A stretch of DNA of 64,000 bases, taken from positions 868,001 to 932,000 of the forward strand of contig PDUO01000001.1 in the NCBI GenBank assembly GCA_003008705.1, read 5' to 3'. The DNA comes from Pezicula radicicola (Eukaryota; Ascomycota; Leotiomycetes; Helotiales; Dermateaceae). The position numbers and the translations under genes are program-made. Below, in pieces: positions 43,201 through 49,970 of this stretch (positions within the stretch are counted from its first letter, which is position 1; every line of letters begins with the position of its first letter). The notes beneath the pieces are model-generated. The model had not been told where the DNA came from. It was given only the letters and a program-made list of their open reading frames with translations, and made no database searches.

Positions 43201-43223
43201 ATGTCATGGAGGGTAGTATTTAG
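25263..43223 (+). CDS. lah: Giant Leashin-like (LAH / 'involucrin repeat') protein, ~5,970 aa
   Basis: Almost one exon of 18 kb. A 54 nt in-frame GT-AG intron (41673-41726, with CACTAACTCAATCTCAG at its end) is likely removed, giving about 5,968 aa. The N-terminus is basic and Ser-rich, with an Arg/Glu/Lys charged block near 26,570-26,830. The middle, about 28.6-40.6 kb, repeats KKSKKKSKK/KKSKKDKKRQS islands separated by acidic Glu/Pro/Ser linkers. About 41.8-42.3 kb encodes a coiled coil (LETRVEQLSAEN...), followed by a globular helical C-terminal domain ending at 43,223. Size and architecture fit Leashin, which tethers Woronin bodies to the cell cortex or septal pore in Neurospora and Aspergillus (family knowledge; the Aspergillus form is a single polypeptide of similar length). 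The assignment rests on size, composition and repeat style, not on a search. Open frames in other phases are shadows. Confidence 0.65.
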   Translation: MMADRRRASPEGSGRRRREPTRSEYDEGTRMRSHNDRDGRNDTASLSSSSSSSYLDISRTFPRNRFGNAIRTFFTAPSERRKARRRRSKQSLAFSNSSSSSINSDLAYGTGFIRKPKLRRVRSRNGKEINRERERYRERERERPGSERRTTTDAEILAVGVGLRELARKQNQMDLRTSRDGKKSEIFSSRESRYGNDTGTSRGLAPSKVSYGSDTFDEDGWESASDEESEFSVDSKLAYGSVVQSGDWDYAVRRPQRSNSVVDPSLFGPQNSLHGYVTEPVGFGEAEWDQHSDFGQPDRFSSPRPESRPETRQESIVSGSQTSLQHVYPIPTSDPSRFDVVQNSIVTARPESYMSSRPGPIPIQQPQPITPVSQSVYESTYASRSDSGILKKNSSSSRGKSLVEAALVGVAGAAVGAAIASERNGKRREEDDSPPRRRDGDRSETKEERRKEKRGSPDREERREKRRDREKEKDKEKEKEKEKDEGSRKDKKRDKRREEPREETREERHARRKEERRKDRSDDRIAKSEVSSTVSKAVDPFQYQVPDDAFPTPDIASTVGSSTHRRKESAPTVVTVEREPDFTRKRSSSIKEVSIASRADPGRRYAGKDDRDQWYRGSDVHDERRTIHDAESIYEETSHSMAPIAAGAIGAAVAAVAVEGYRESRSERRRGERRGDYDDREWRHDADREPKQDPIQEEADRAYREIVMARKIASNVIRSRTPSPDRSVVDKYNDKQEEEEVIRIVTPPGMEDHKKKGPYDAPNADVQIDYVLDPRDLDSFRSPISARANSDPFFSRDVQLPKERPLLNLVRPTPAPTPTPEKQVALSEPAEPKQSKKDKISRSETGQSTQPKHERFVSQSEVGQSTQSRPEKFVSQSEVGQSSSSRGRGRPETAYEPEFTIEPRGTVMQSPTASTVSKGVTWGQNETKHYEVESPSTSPVRNRERADEERPSSSSKGWGAIAAGIMGAGAGVAIADSGENSTSPKAKDNGYKLAGQYEYRGVVVEPESPPRSKGRRSPPATGPKPMSEQRSHVPGAFEDDIDFTATLAAGLQDTGFDPNIVIDDPTYRRRSSPPGSNDAGIYQAPFVETITDLGTSAVESPGHEGAPPVQGFVVGEMPDTPKAERSTSADDGFTKLSKKEQKKLEKAARRQSGEVTPLEENNTVKEIAEETETYFEAPKLSKKEQKKRDKAAQQQNIAAEDMTPLEEPSAATSTVEEPESYFETSKKSKKKSKKGSSGFEDDLEQSRDATSLEESTTGGVIVEEPESYFEAPKKSKKKSKKSSSAFGDDIEQSRDTTPLDESVVSRSVSEEQEAYFDTPKKSKKKAKKSSNAFDDVIEEPQDSQPTVAVPVDAYEDIQAGENSVATPATDEWDIPKKSKKKSKKSSSGFDDDLEQSGDGKSTVSVPVGAYDDIQDAEYSVATPAADEWDTPKKSKKKSKRDSDRFDSPSRSVPPSEVGSEVGRSSSKKSKDKSRRKSEQYDLDIDPTEVPLPLVTPSETGRDEYDEPRKSRRSSTMDSGIFDSTHRGVSVSQSVVSAGASRYDDDEPRKSKKKHRSGRYDDDDTKSVASAPAGDDWDDPKKTKKKEKKSGGFFGLFGSKSEPDGKEVTKDEFEEPKKRSKKSKRSSTTDLTSESYNGNGHSNGNGSHYYNDDGEGNGSRSDGEMTKKDKKESFLVKTGTLGAGVGLAGAAVAIATQHQQSKATNADRKETSAQHLSHSDLLVQQDIQESASSSPADNILDPEITQRQFRPSIDPQYGDLLPLPPSGPPSPDVEPIDDLPELPESRPPTPEAERRSAKDRNSTRRSWQDSPIKSPSRSAVPLKFIMGNRSTPSSPVLARSSPMTAAATENSDNLSSPRTRPRPTSWDSTKEYKPLYLVESNRRSSFVQQLDFEEPLPALPPSRQTSRSSSQPETEDFGKQEELLDRSTSEEAPPLSIDTSLPSFLDSTQSTPKATRTLEQTSRETSDVIDLPLSRIPSALPKDHEQPLKDTTPTALSDAALVSSIGYFASVNSSKPTNKAWLDELPSPTPGSHQDPSPVDPMTKDRSSYLLHSTSPPAQPRRINVVADEDDLFYESNKQSSDDLQFSGSQERQDSSVIRTLETTAIRGTHEITPEDAPETLEAKNDALIVQDLNTGLASSGLDEDYQASEDLSFSKSKKDKKKGKKNQKALPQSSTQDETSPAESTQDVTREDHIVVASPTAEAKKSKKNKNGKSAMDWEPESESGRQSEPSNQNDTPLPDGTRDIPEVDLAADDLAPPASKKGKKNKKDKSAFVFEPELEPEQASGPSTAEAESSQVNAQEDPITSDFAPAEKKKGKKNKKGKSSTIWEPETELQKESEPQTSEASEEFLTSASKKSKKKKGKSTLDWEPTSELEKALESQSLSEQPESAVVVLESEKAPESVALSEAPEAEVVLASEPEKGLEQQDASGEIEQSSVLDSKSGMMEKEKLDLEGPEPKLEKATDLQDLPEEVRAESMPKLEKEPEASTVSEGISDSPTRGSKQNKKNKKGNSTLDSEPEPTLEQAHEEGAAAVVPAEPEELSMPGKKKGKKNKKGKSTLDMEPESKSQSASDSLLEAHSESQLEESLASTAAEELDEFSTPAPKKGKKKSKKALSWEIETISAATAESTDVSPPENVTSHPIDTLDRPSDYAMPASEEGKSTPGEAQTREGGEAISELAHESSSPTPADKTVDESIPESVNTPDDSSDFLMSESKKNKKKSKKTQSASLTSLLASEHVPDVAEYLPAGQLTDKTSSQSEETVKATTSGSKKDKKKSKKAPTWEPEEEVSEPIAPASTMETTAESVLEPQQPEPSDDFMMPGPKGKKKSKKSPQGVPKGESSDTILAPDAKLTSEPISEAIPQDLAEISQESCSDTAREIIPETLPKARAESIVDDRLETTQRIAPEADQQVVSENVVGPIAQSTAEQAAEPIISKTSDEAKASEPQAVNEPDAFVLPGSQNEMKSKPLSDEPTSIVTPEIISDKSATSTQGEEGDSVKSADVQGFDNNDFVVSGSKKSKKKSKKSQAWVPDEEVLVNATSESASSSREQGKSASQSEFRDVEPVEDWAAPSSSKKTKKKSKKSQAWNEDLITPDTTESKIAELLTLEENNETPSGSQPKESETTGLVQPTPEEADSFAMPESKKSKKAKKNKGQALEEEVEPVITVESSNRSSTVETQSVQNLDDTTAPEQLLVGRSADEPELFIEAVKTIPESTPEQLSTPKSNKKGKKKSKSSTSWEEEVSLEKVSLSSNTELQTANFSEPSSIVEDIENSGPKSKKNKKKSNQFETWEDGDADASNSEQSSAERNNDEQDVSRQPSDIEPEPLSYPKSKKAKKKSKLSQSWTVDDFSAPEKGSAPRDIDESENAGQSENAGQSENAGQSENLELDPFVSKASKKGKKKSKSSKSWGDEGVEVLEQSQGENSLEETSTSQSLTEIELDESSMPGSKKSKKSTEVQSLEPESTPEPSWDDIEAMTSGVSKSVEADDPSSPNIIAVEDSASSTSKKGKKKSRKSQSWSPEDEVVADPELDPLQQHSVVGPENTTSNPVSPASKLTPMGGPGAWPATPITPSILANNPQAEESTTDYFPSVGSPIPQNTEEAQNKGYLSPSATALPVAAAGVTVIADNTINEVFQDKGGNSLDEESTLPKSDNDIIQEPSTSEFASKQFEIDGLKVGYKEEQLRLAKQMQEEFSAGSKKSKKDKKKRQSSLPPTSDMEDSRSRQIDELIHAPSRARSLSKDPQIRNEDAETISTTEARKPLYSEEQLELARQLKAEQEESGGKKSKKDKKKRPGASRSATQDVDVDSFPEDTNTGTAEVTEGIYKPNLEEYVHKGDGLTAGYQEEQLSLARQLQAEFGSGAKKSKKDKKRRSASQTPIDETESRNDYFEEPQQPPTEDSEVAPRTAPDGLASGYKEDQLELARQLKEEFGSSAKKSKKDKKRRSTSQTPTNDQGLRDGYFDEAPQPSAGGSEFDVQSIIEKESPDGLAAGYKEDQLDLARQLKEEFGSGSKKSKKDKKRQSLLRSATDEGFSSDNPSRELDHQHDSSTPPSDFVGQAEPIVLEPEDEFSLSSKKSKKGKKGQSQLQTATEDSFPPENVVTASEVVPNIENADAATETPLADPADETMSPAKKSKKEKKRQSLQRSATETEVSDSFGNDAPVIPEQSAEELGRSTPATEDDFTFTGKKSKKEKKRQSILRTTTEDELSPENLAKGDAQLSQTVILPDNEGSTEAIPVPDDEFAFVPKKSKKDKKKQKGLVSHEDTQEELGTGDSPAQLSTAEASTVEPAQEPESVDDFGFTSTKAKKDKKKLKGLAVQDDSQDQLSTSNSPTQLLTPVETTQESVSLDEVGSTSKKSKKDKKRQSLLQSSKYDELPEEALKETKPVGETAPGQHPTELTTASAPIVPIPDDLKHTSEISIKKSEDEQKSQTLREPSPSDNSPEQTSKDLDIQEEPVAQIPDVTVTENPTISAADEPDDAFELSTKKSKKDKKKRQSLLQSSTSDALTKEAVEEVGPQVETDVQDSNQTSMDTNLILAATDEPENTFEHSTKKSKRDKKRQSLLQSDTANEPTNIVSEGVFAEPESIETANLDETRDSSISLGAQPVLENTDSMVDSSEGPFGDVTTKKSKKDKKNRKDSSKTGPVEAATISTATAEAFPESFEEDQSSAGLARKTSKKDKRKRQTITDITPTDTSTFSEPASTSWADEVEAADEGKRHSADDDTTPGPVLAHLPIDDVNKEDVNPPADDFFRPTKKGKKGKKKNDNPARAPVATAGIIAVPTQTESPKGLDDIILPSTELPQKSTEPEDEHKNRSVLAVAGAAFTASALTQAKNEIADDPNQAKPPASKVASKEVDAPVAKKLSKKEKRKKSIDKRSPREDDIFDDPMLWEGAEPTPHEEVQDADDGSDGFWSAPNAEDAVPEPEAVEKATSSENSAVPQEDSIPHESVVKDTPHDTLSGASVPSRVLEASNTEDIVDTTAERDLPSTSEKNDPTDEFLVSSRKDKKKKKQNRIAEVYTPAEHEESTKAEHGLPSTADEITMSSEETNKKKQNRSAELYSPPELEHSAKAERDLTSTPEQNDEFVISSKKDKKKQNRLAELYTPEPIKSTEAAQPSVENQSAVDKGILFEESTVEHTPMRPLSSNKFRRSISAGLPVLKEEVEAETHLPKSTQHGTPDINRDSAFVTGSPIPPQGGFSDNHEHVRDSGVHLRDDSPASHGRGLASSDDALARLSWPPVNEDSETVDLNRQRVKRSREAKQHGENSDLMRHQELQKAEGPQRGISPVRPKADRYGDIKSGKPLADRIRLFNDNAIAAGTVAAGVAAVRSHQSRDLHGPPTPSPSPGPGPNVQRQRSSSNINRLRTPDAKIVRPDSVGSNRSSASATPPLRRTARKLSGDLRSLSQRSTSNLDLAKESKESKESKKADRVAIATSTSTSDVSVNASANANVNAPPANPTANEGRVRAKDMADVYVSRIQTISHCDTPLTQSQDGFGEGRLGSPRSPTRPHSMRRRQSMQVLDLETRVEQLSAENRMLAEAKAQAEHTLQTTQHAASALADRDAEIDSLKSSLDWLRREVNRLTEVNEGLTSASVTLGHQHNDRYGQLEAQHAQATRELQDVRAAHDSLSAGMQGIVESEVRKTVMEKDREIAQLRGELEAAKGRIRAMQREILLSKANNSEFLTVRDEDYFDTACQQLCQHVQQWVLRFSKFSDMRACRLTSEINNDKIIDRLDNAILDGSDVDSYLADRVKRRDVFMSMTMTMVWEFVFTRYLFGMDREQRQKLKSLEKLLSEVGPPAAVHQWRATTLTLLAKREAFLKQREQDTEAVVHEILNTLFEILPPPSQLEDQIGDQLRRVMKAAVDLSIEMRTQRAEYMMLPPLQPEYDANGDLASKVSFNAALMNERSGDTVSNEELEAQKAVVRVVLFPLVVKKGDDKGEGDEEIVVCPAQVLVAKPKKSVRIFSGDGSVGNRSRVSMQSTMPDVMEGSI
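35350..35403 (+). repeat. Three exact 18-bp tandem repeats inside the giant gene
   Basis: AATCTGAAAATGCCGGTC occurs three times without a mismatch, encoding SENAGQ repeats, then starts a fourth, diverged copy. Perfect identity suggests recent slippage. Confidence 0.95.
36271..37327 (+). repeat. Five GYKEEQLELARQLK-type protein repeats in the giant gene
   Basis: Starting near 36271, 36534, 36767, 36982 and 37212, units of the form (D)GLxxGYKEDQLxLARQL(K/Q)xEF are each followed by KKSKKDKKRR/Q. Each predicts a short amphipathic helix plus a basic tail. They are distinct from the simpler lysine islands on either side. Confidence 0.85.
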
Positions 43224-45166
43224 AGGTATGATACGAAACGAGAGACGACGATACCTGGCCTTTGGGCTTAATGACTTGCATAGAATTCAGGCGCTATGGG
43301 TGGTTTATTTTCTTCGTCTATTGAGAAAATTCCTGTATGAGTTATTATTTCGTAGTTTTCTTTTCCATAGTTTCTTTAAAGTAATTAATTACATGAACAT
43401 TCTTAAATCTTATGGCATCGGCAATGAATGCGAGCAAAGTTTTTTAGGGAGAGAGATAATAATGAAGTTATTGTTGAACAGTGAAGTGTATCCTAGGAAA
43501 GCTATGTGACAGCCTCGCCTTGACTAGGTAGGTAGTAGATATTACAAATAGGCCAGTTTCGGTACTCCTTGCTCAGTATAGATCTAATACAACACCATTC
43601 CTTGCCCATATACAGATGTAACATGTTACTCCCCGTAGTCATTCAACAAGTATCCAGACATCCTCTAGTTCTTATCTCATCACCGCCTCGTCAAACTTAC
43701 ACAAATATTACATCCCTACTAATAATAATTAGGCGCTCCAAAAAAAAATTGAGTGGCATTCAACACGGTCAAACCTCAAGATCCAGCATGCCACAAACTT
43801 TTCCAACCAGTTGTTCCTTAAGGGAAATAATGTGCCAGTCAGAATGTAAGCGAGCCATACGTTAGATTTCCGAAACCCCGTACTATTTCGTACGCAATAG
43901 ATAAGGCAAACCTCACACTTCCCTTGCACTTCTTTCCCTTCTTCCCCTCCCCCTTCTATACTATGAAACTTCTAGGTATACATGTACAATGACGCACAAC
44001 AGTGCATCCTATCACCATCACAATCTCTGTCCCCATCTCCATCCCCATTCCCAAACCCAAACCCAGATAAGACCGGCCCAGGCTCTTACAGCACACCATA
44101 ACTTACTTAGTATCTTCCTCGCCTATCTAATTCCCCAAGTTCCAAAGAACGACCCCCACAAAATAATACCTTACCTATTGTACCTACGTAGCTTAACTCG
44201 GAACTCCTACTTATCTCTAGACCCTACAGTATCTACTCCTATCAACTAACACCGGAGGACCGTCCATCTTTATCATCCCTTCAATTCAATTCAATTCAAT
44301 TCAATTCAAGAAACCCACCCCCATTCTCACAATTCCCTATCCTATCATTCAAACCAAAAAGACCGCATGAATACCCATATCTCCCCTTTCTTCTTCTCTG
44401 ACCCCCTCCCCCCTGCCAAAAGAAAAGACAGGGATACTGATAAGCCTCCGCCTGGTGCGTCGTCGTTGTCGTCCTATCAAAAATTCAAAAAGCGCCACTG
44501 GTGCCACAGAATAATTGACCTCATGCACCCCCGGACTCTATGCTCCTTACGGAGGTACATCATACTTGATAAAGTACCGAGTACGTACAGTGATCCACGT
44601 TTTAGAAACATGGGAAAGCTAAGATAAGCAATCTAAACTGGATACTAGCTCGGCTGGATATGCATAGACCGAAGTCTTGATATGTGTGTTGATGTCATCG
44701 GCGGCGTACTCTGCCTTGGCTTATTTCGACGTCATCTCGTCGAGTCGTCGGTTGTTTTGGGGATGATAAGTAAGTCTTGGGAGATGTGATGATGGGAGAT
44801 TTCTCTAAGATGCCTTGGTCGTTTCGGAAGGGAGATACGGCGAGTATCTTGGATTCTGAAAACTGGTGATAACAAGAGAAGTTCTCGCGTACAAGTAACC
44901 AAAGACTTTTGTATGAGCCACATGCCGAATAAGAGTATATCCCTGGAGACAGTAACTGATTGAGGACAAGTAAGACGTTTTATTTGTGCAGTGCCTAACT
45001 CTGATTTGGAACTGCTATGAACATAAGCAAATTGGATATTGGAAGACAACTCTCGCCCTGACTAGAATGATATCGAATTCGCTCCAAGCATCCACCAACG
45101 CCTTGCCATATTCAATTCCCCAAAAAAAAATTGATAACTATATGAGGGATTAATAAATCTAGATGC
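43224..45166. other. Intergenic between giant gene and ammonium transporter (convergent 3' ends)
   Basis: About 1.9 kb, AT-rich, with a (TTCAA)6 microsatellite at about 44280-44308. I see no gene or RNA; short open frames lack features. Confidence 0.5.
44280..44308. repeat. (TTCAA)n microsatellite
   Basis: About six uninterrupted pentanucleotide units. Confidence 0.9.
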
Positions 45167-47407
45167 TCACTGCATCTCATCTCTGGCCAATGAGCCATTG
45201 CCATTAGGCATTCCAGCCTTCTCCTTCTCTCTGGTTTCAGCCGCTACGCCCGCATGTTCGTGACCACTGCTGTGGTCAGGGTTCTGACCGGTTATCATAT
45301 CGCTATGCTCTGGAATGCCGTGTCGGTCACTGGGGTTGACATTGCTCTCTGTCTTCTCCGGCTCATCTTTGGCAGGTGTCCAGGCAAGATAATCTCTGCG
45401 AACTTCAACATAGTCGTAGGCAAATTCCCCGAGCTGATCATCGTCCATACCGAGGAGTTCGGCTTCCTCGGAAGCACGAAGATGAAGCCCGGGGATTTTG
45501 TTGATGACGAATGCCAGGAGGGCAGAGACCACAAATGCGTAGCCCATGCAAGCTACGATGTAGGCAATCTGGATGTAAAGCTGTTTATAGTTGTGATTTA
45601 ACCAACCGCCGTTGATCACGCCAGTGTTGACTCCATCAAGACCAATAATCCAGTCTGCGGCAAAAAATGCGTTGAATATCAAGCCGACAATTCCAGCCAC
45701 GCCATGCTCAGCGAAAACATCCATACTATCATCGATTCGAATCCAAAACTTAATCTTGGTAGCAAAGTTGGCAACTACTCCAGTGACGACACCAAGAAGG
45801 CAGGCTGCCCAAAGTGGAATAAACCCACTGGCAGGAGTAGCAGCCACAAGACCCGAAATACATCCCGAACACCAGCCAACCATTGACCATTTTCTCGCTT
45901 TGCGAGGTTAGCTTTGGGGTTCTTGACAAGATTCAATTGCTTTACTTACCCAGACGGTAATCGAGGATACACCAGGTTATCGAGCCAAACATTGCTGCCT
46001 TTAGACAAAGTCAGTATTGCAATTCTTTTCAGAAGGTCCAATCCGAGGCATGACTCTGGAATTGACTGTGCCATGCGAGTCCAAACCCGGCCAAGGTTGT
46101 ACTTACTAGACAACTATTCCAGCATGCCATGACGGCGCGGAGGTTTGCACCAAATGCAGATCCACCATTGAAGCCTAAGTGAAGAGCTCAGAGTTAGTTT
46201 TCTTTCTTCCCAGGTACCATGCGAATTGGTTTATGAAAGGTCATTTTCTTTAGGGCAAGTGAGTTACCCAAGTCCATCTCTTATGTCTGAATCTCTAGAG
46301 AGCCATTCAAAAATGATCTCTTATAAACCAATTCGTACGATAGCTCAATAGAGTGATAGACTCCAGAAGGTTGGCTGCGAGGAATTGAGCACATACCTAG
46401 CCAACCAAACCACAAAAGAATTGTGCCGAGAGTGATCAAAGAAACTGTTTAACACAAAAGTCAATATTGCTTGATCTTGAAAGAGCGTGTCAAAATCCGT
46501 CTTTCCGGGAATTTCAGCTGCACGAACCATTGTGTGGACGGAAGTTCAACATCATCTTTTCTTGACGTTTTCCAAGGACCATTGAGTAAGCCAGAGCTGA
46601 CAATCCTGATCCGATCTCAACAGGTCCACCACCAGCATAGTCGAGAACACCATAAGTGTAACCCCATCCATTGACATTCCACGCCCAGCATGCAATGGGG
46701 CAGTAGACGAGTGTGGCCCAGCAGAAAATGAAGATCAAGGCTGGTACAAGACGACCTCTCTCTGCAACCGCACCCATGACAATTGCAGCTGTGGTGGCGC
46801 AGAATTGGAGTTGGTAGAAGGAGTAGAGAAGCTCGGGAATGAGAGGGGATCCGGGAGAAGGTGTTCCCTAAGATTTTCTAAGGGTTAATTGGGTTGTTTG
46901 GGAAAAAGCATAGCAAATGGATAATTGACTAACCAGAGTATTCAGCAGGCCGAAATGCTTCAAATCCCCGATAAAACCATTTGTAGCAGAAGAAGAAAAT
47001 GCCAAACTGTATCCCCAAAAATACCACTGGAAGGTAATTACTGAAAAACTTGCCATGCAGGCCCATATCATGCTGAGGGCAGACTTTCGCCGAGCGAGAC
47101 CTAGATGTCGCGTGAGCAGCTTGCAAGGAGGATTGGAAGATGAAAAATTACTGACCACTGTAAAGAAAGCCGAGACCCGGTATCATAAGCAATACCATGC
47201 ATGACGATACAATAATGTAGGCTGTTCTCAGTCAGTTCCTGGACAAACATCTCATCTGGCGGCCTCAATTTTCATCTCTCACTCACCCTGATCACCGGGG
47301 TCGAACCATTGATTCAAGTTCTCAACAGCAGAATCTCCCCCAGACCCTCCCGTGCCATTGTATACGGCCGGCGAGCCTACCCAGGCGTAATTGGGCGCGT
47401 AAGGCAT
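45167..47407 (-). CDS. Mep/Amt ammonium transporter, Mep1/Mep3 class
   Basis: Plasma-membrane ammonium permease with 11 expected membrane helices. Eight exons (47407-47287, 47221-47156, 47100-46934, 46867-46528, 46444-46397, 46174-46107, 45998-45950, 45897-45167) encode 529 aa. Family signatures include GLGFLYSGLARRKS, FQWYFWGYSL and the helix DYAGGGPVEIGSG. Here Glu202 replaces the first of the conserved twin histidines, a substitution known from yeast Mep1/Mep3 and unlike Mep2. The second-His region HGVAGIVGLIFNAFFA is intact. The long acidic cytosolic tail after LLGMDDDQLGEFAYDY is typical. Intron 4 uses the less common GTTCGT donor, and intron 5 (222 nt) is a family C introner with a nested B element. 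Nitrogen control by a GATA factor is plausible (see upstream sites). Confidence 0.92.
46175..46396 (-). mobile_element. Introner family C, long form (ammonium transporter intron 5)
   Basis: A 222 nt intron. The donor side GTATGTGCTCAATTCCTC aligns with GTACGTACTCAATCTCTC of ABC intron 14. The acceptor side AAAACTAACTCTGAGC aligns with the family branch-point block. Element B sits inside at 46216-46341, starting at the same GAGCTATCGTACGAATT junction. Confidence 0.65.
46216..46341. repeat. MITE-like element B, copy 3 (in ammonium transporter intron 5)
   Basis: Inverted ends ACCATGCGAATTGGTTTAT and ATCGTACGAATTGGTTTAT (read from the right), with GTGAGTTACCCAAGTCC in the centre. This is the best-preserved terminal repeat pair in the window. 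Confidence 0.78.
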
Positions 47408-47585
47408 TTTGAGGTCGCTCCCTCGACGTCAATAGAGCTGTGTACCTCGGTCTCGAAAGTATAAATTTACGAAGTTCTGTTGATAGTGAAAAAATGACGT
47501 AGAGTGTGTGTGCACGCTCGGTCGTCGAACCACCAAAGCGAGTAAGCAAGAATGATGTACAAATCGCTATTGGGTGTAGTATGCA

Positions 47586-47907
47586 CGATAGAAGTTGATG
47601 GACAAAGGAGGAAAGGAACAGGGCAGAGTCAAGGTGAAAGCTAGAGTCCGCGACGGAAGGAGGCTAGTTGGTAGTGCTTGCGTCCTGGTTCAGACTTGGG
47701 AGATATTGATATTGTCAGGAGAAAGAAAGAGCTCTGGAAGATACAGACAAGTAGCTGGTCCAGTGCGAAGTAAAGGCTAGAAAAACGAAGCAAGTGTTCG
47801 AAGGGGGGGCACAGTGGGCTTTAAGAGTTCAGTAGGAATAATTCCAGCAATAGATACCGTACCGTACCGTACCGCCGTAGCAGCAGTCAGTACCAAGACC
47901 TCGATAA
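47586..47907. promoter_or_regulatory. Candidate GATA-factor sites upstream of the ammonium transporter
   Basis: HGATAR matches on the plus strand: CGATAG at 47586-47591 and CGATAA at 47902-47907, about 180 and 500 bp upstream of the start. AreA/NIT2 GATA factors activate ammonium transporter genes under nitrogen limitation in related fungi. Such hexamers are common by chance, so support is weak. Confidence 0.25.
47855..47874. repeat. TACCG microsatellite
   Basis: Four TACCG units in tandem, creating overlapping GTACCGTAC strings. Related strings occur at 52887, 57066, 57787-57807 and 59176-59188. Confidence 0.9.
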
Positions 47908-49970
47908 ACTCGACTACGACCTCTTCCGGCTGGCTCTTGCATCGGCATCTCTTGTCTAGAGCGCTGTCGCACGCACGACTATAACTCACTAGGATGTTCG
48001 CTGAGCAAGGGTTTGGTGGGCAGATCTGGTGGGTTTAGATCTGCAGCTCTAGCCTCCAAGGTCTTCTCGGCGTGGGATTGGAAATGGAAATGGCAATGGA
48101 AACCCAACTGTCGTGGGATATCCCATGTTCACATATACGCCGCATTCCTACCGTCAGTCCCTAGTATTATTATTTATTATTACTGTTTGGGCTCGCAAGT
48201 GGAGAGCACAGGCCAAGAATCGAAAAGAAAAAAAAGAAGAAAAAAGAAAAAATTCTGTTCGACAGCTCGCCTACCCGGATTGAATTTGGTACAAAAGTAT
48301 CTTCAACCAGCCCATCAAAAGAGGCCAATTCCAATCACAACATAAAAACTCATTTAATCCTTCTGCATAAGCACGTTCTCAGAAGGCCGACATCGCAATT
48401 ATAAAACGATTACTCTTATTTTCGTGGCGGGATTTGAGAAGAATTTTCTCTCGCTTCATCAAGGGGGGATGCATGACACCGTGAGGCTGCGGATACTGTA
48501 CCGAAGTAGCATGGGGAATTCGCATCCACACAAACCCTTCTATTTCAGCCTTCGAGCTCCATATTTGACGCCAATTACCTAAAGACTGTGGGGTAAATTC
48601 GCTGAAAGACGTCCTATGCTCAGCACGAACGTAATTTGCTGGCCTGTCGCAACTCTCTCGTATCAAAAACTTGATAGTTCGTCTAATGGGAAGGACTAAG
48701 TAGCAAGATAGAATCCCAAGAAGCGCCGTGGTATTGTTTGTTATTCCTCACCATTCGAGATTCTCACCTGTTTGAATAATGATTGATTACCCCGGTATTG
48801 CCACTTGCCCCATACTATGCAGAAAATACAAGTACCTTGGCCGTAGAAGCCTAAGCCGATTCCCCGAGCTGCGACCTGTTGGATATTGCCCATCTTTCTT
48901 TCGCCCAGAGTGAAAGTTTCCCCAGGATTATTTCTTCCCGTGGCATTTTGGCTTTTCTCTCGGGTATTTTTTCAGGTACAGTACAGTATACCCCCGCGTG
49001 CATCTCGTGAATGCAGTGTTTTCCATCTTGCTCTTCTTCTTTTTCTTCTTCGTTTTTTCCTCCTCCCCCATGGACATCAGAGTTTTCAAGACACATAGCT
49101 AGCCTTCCTCCGCTCCGGTCTCAGCTCATCTCGGGTTTCGTCTCCCTACTGTCCTCATTCGGGGCTCGCGTATGACGTCGTGATCTCGCAAGATCCAATG
49201 TAGTCGACTTGGATTTGATGATACAAGTCGTCAAGATAAGGAAAAGGTTGTCTTGACGTCTAGACAGCCAATGGGAGGACGCAGCCCTATCTTGCTAGCT
49301 GATCCAATGAGCTGGGACCGCGGTGATAATGGCGTTGTGTAATGTTGTGCTCCGCGGGACTGGTGGGCTGGTGGACTCTTGGCCTGCGTCGCTTCCGGAG
49401 GTACCATCCCCGCTTGTGACTAATGGTTCGTGATGACTTCCCTTGGTCTGCTCATGAACAGTTCTCGAGTTTATAGCAACTGTTTTATTGTTTTGTTCAT
49501 TTCATCCAATGCAAAGAAACTCCAATTGTGAATCCTCCACCGACGTCTTCCATTACATGGGCGTATGAAGTAGTTCTAGTCAGGGTTGTCAAAGCCGTTA
49601 GGCCTCCTTTCGATGACATTCGTGATATATCCTCGACGAGCCTTAAACCAGGTACCTAAATCAACTGACTTACTTAAAACGCCTCAAGTAGCTCAACTCA
49701 AGTGAGTTGCTCATATCCAAGTTTCCTGATTCCAAGTTTAAGCAGGCTACTCAAAATAACAGTAGATGGAAAGTAAGTTATTCTGGTGAATTGATTCCAA
49801 ATTTACTGTTCTTGATACGGAGTATTGACCCGCTAATTCCATTTCATTACAGACAACTTGTTTTTGTCTTGTCATTTCAGAGCATTGTTGCATTGCTAAA
49901 CCACAACCCAACCTGGTATCGTCCCACCTGACTCCCTGACGCCCAGTTCAACCAAAGTTCCGTCGCCCTA

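Larger units (their letters stand above)
47408..49970. other. Intergenic, ammonium transporter promoter / Crt10-like 3' side
   Basis: About 2.6 kb without a supported gene. Holds a TACCG microsatellite (47855-47874), an A/G-rich tract near 48228-48252 and core-repeat fragments near 49650-49745 (CTCAACTCAAGTGAGTTGCTC). Confidence 0.45.
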
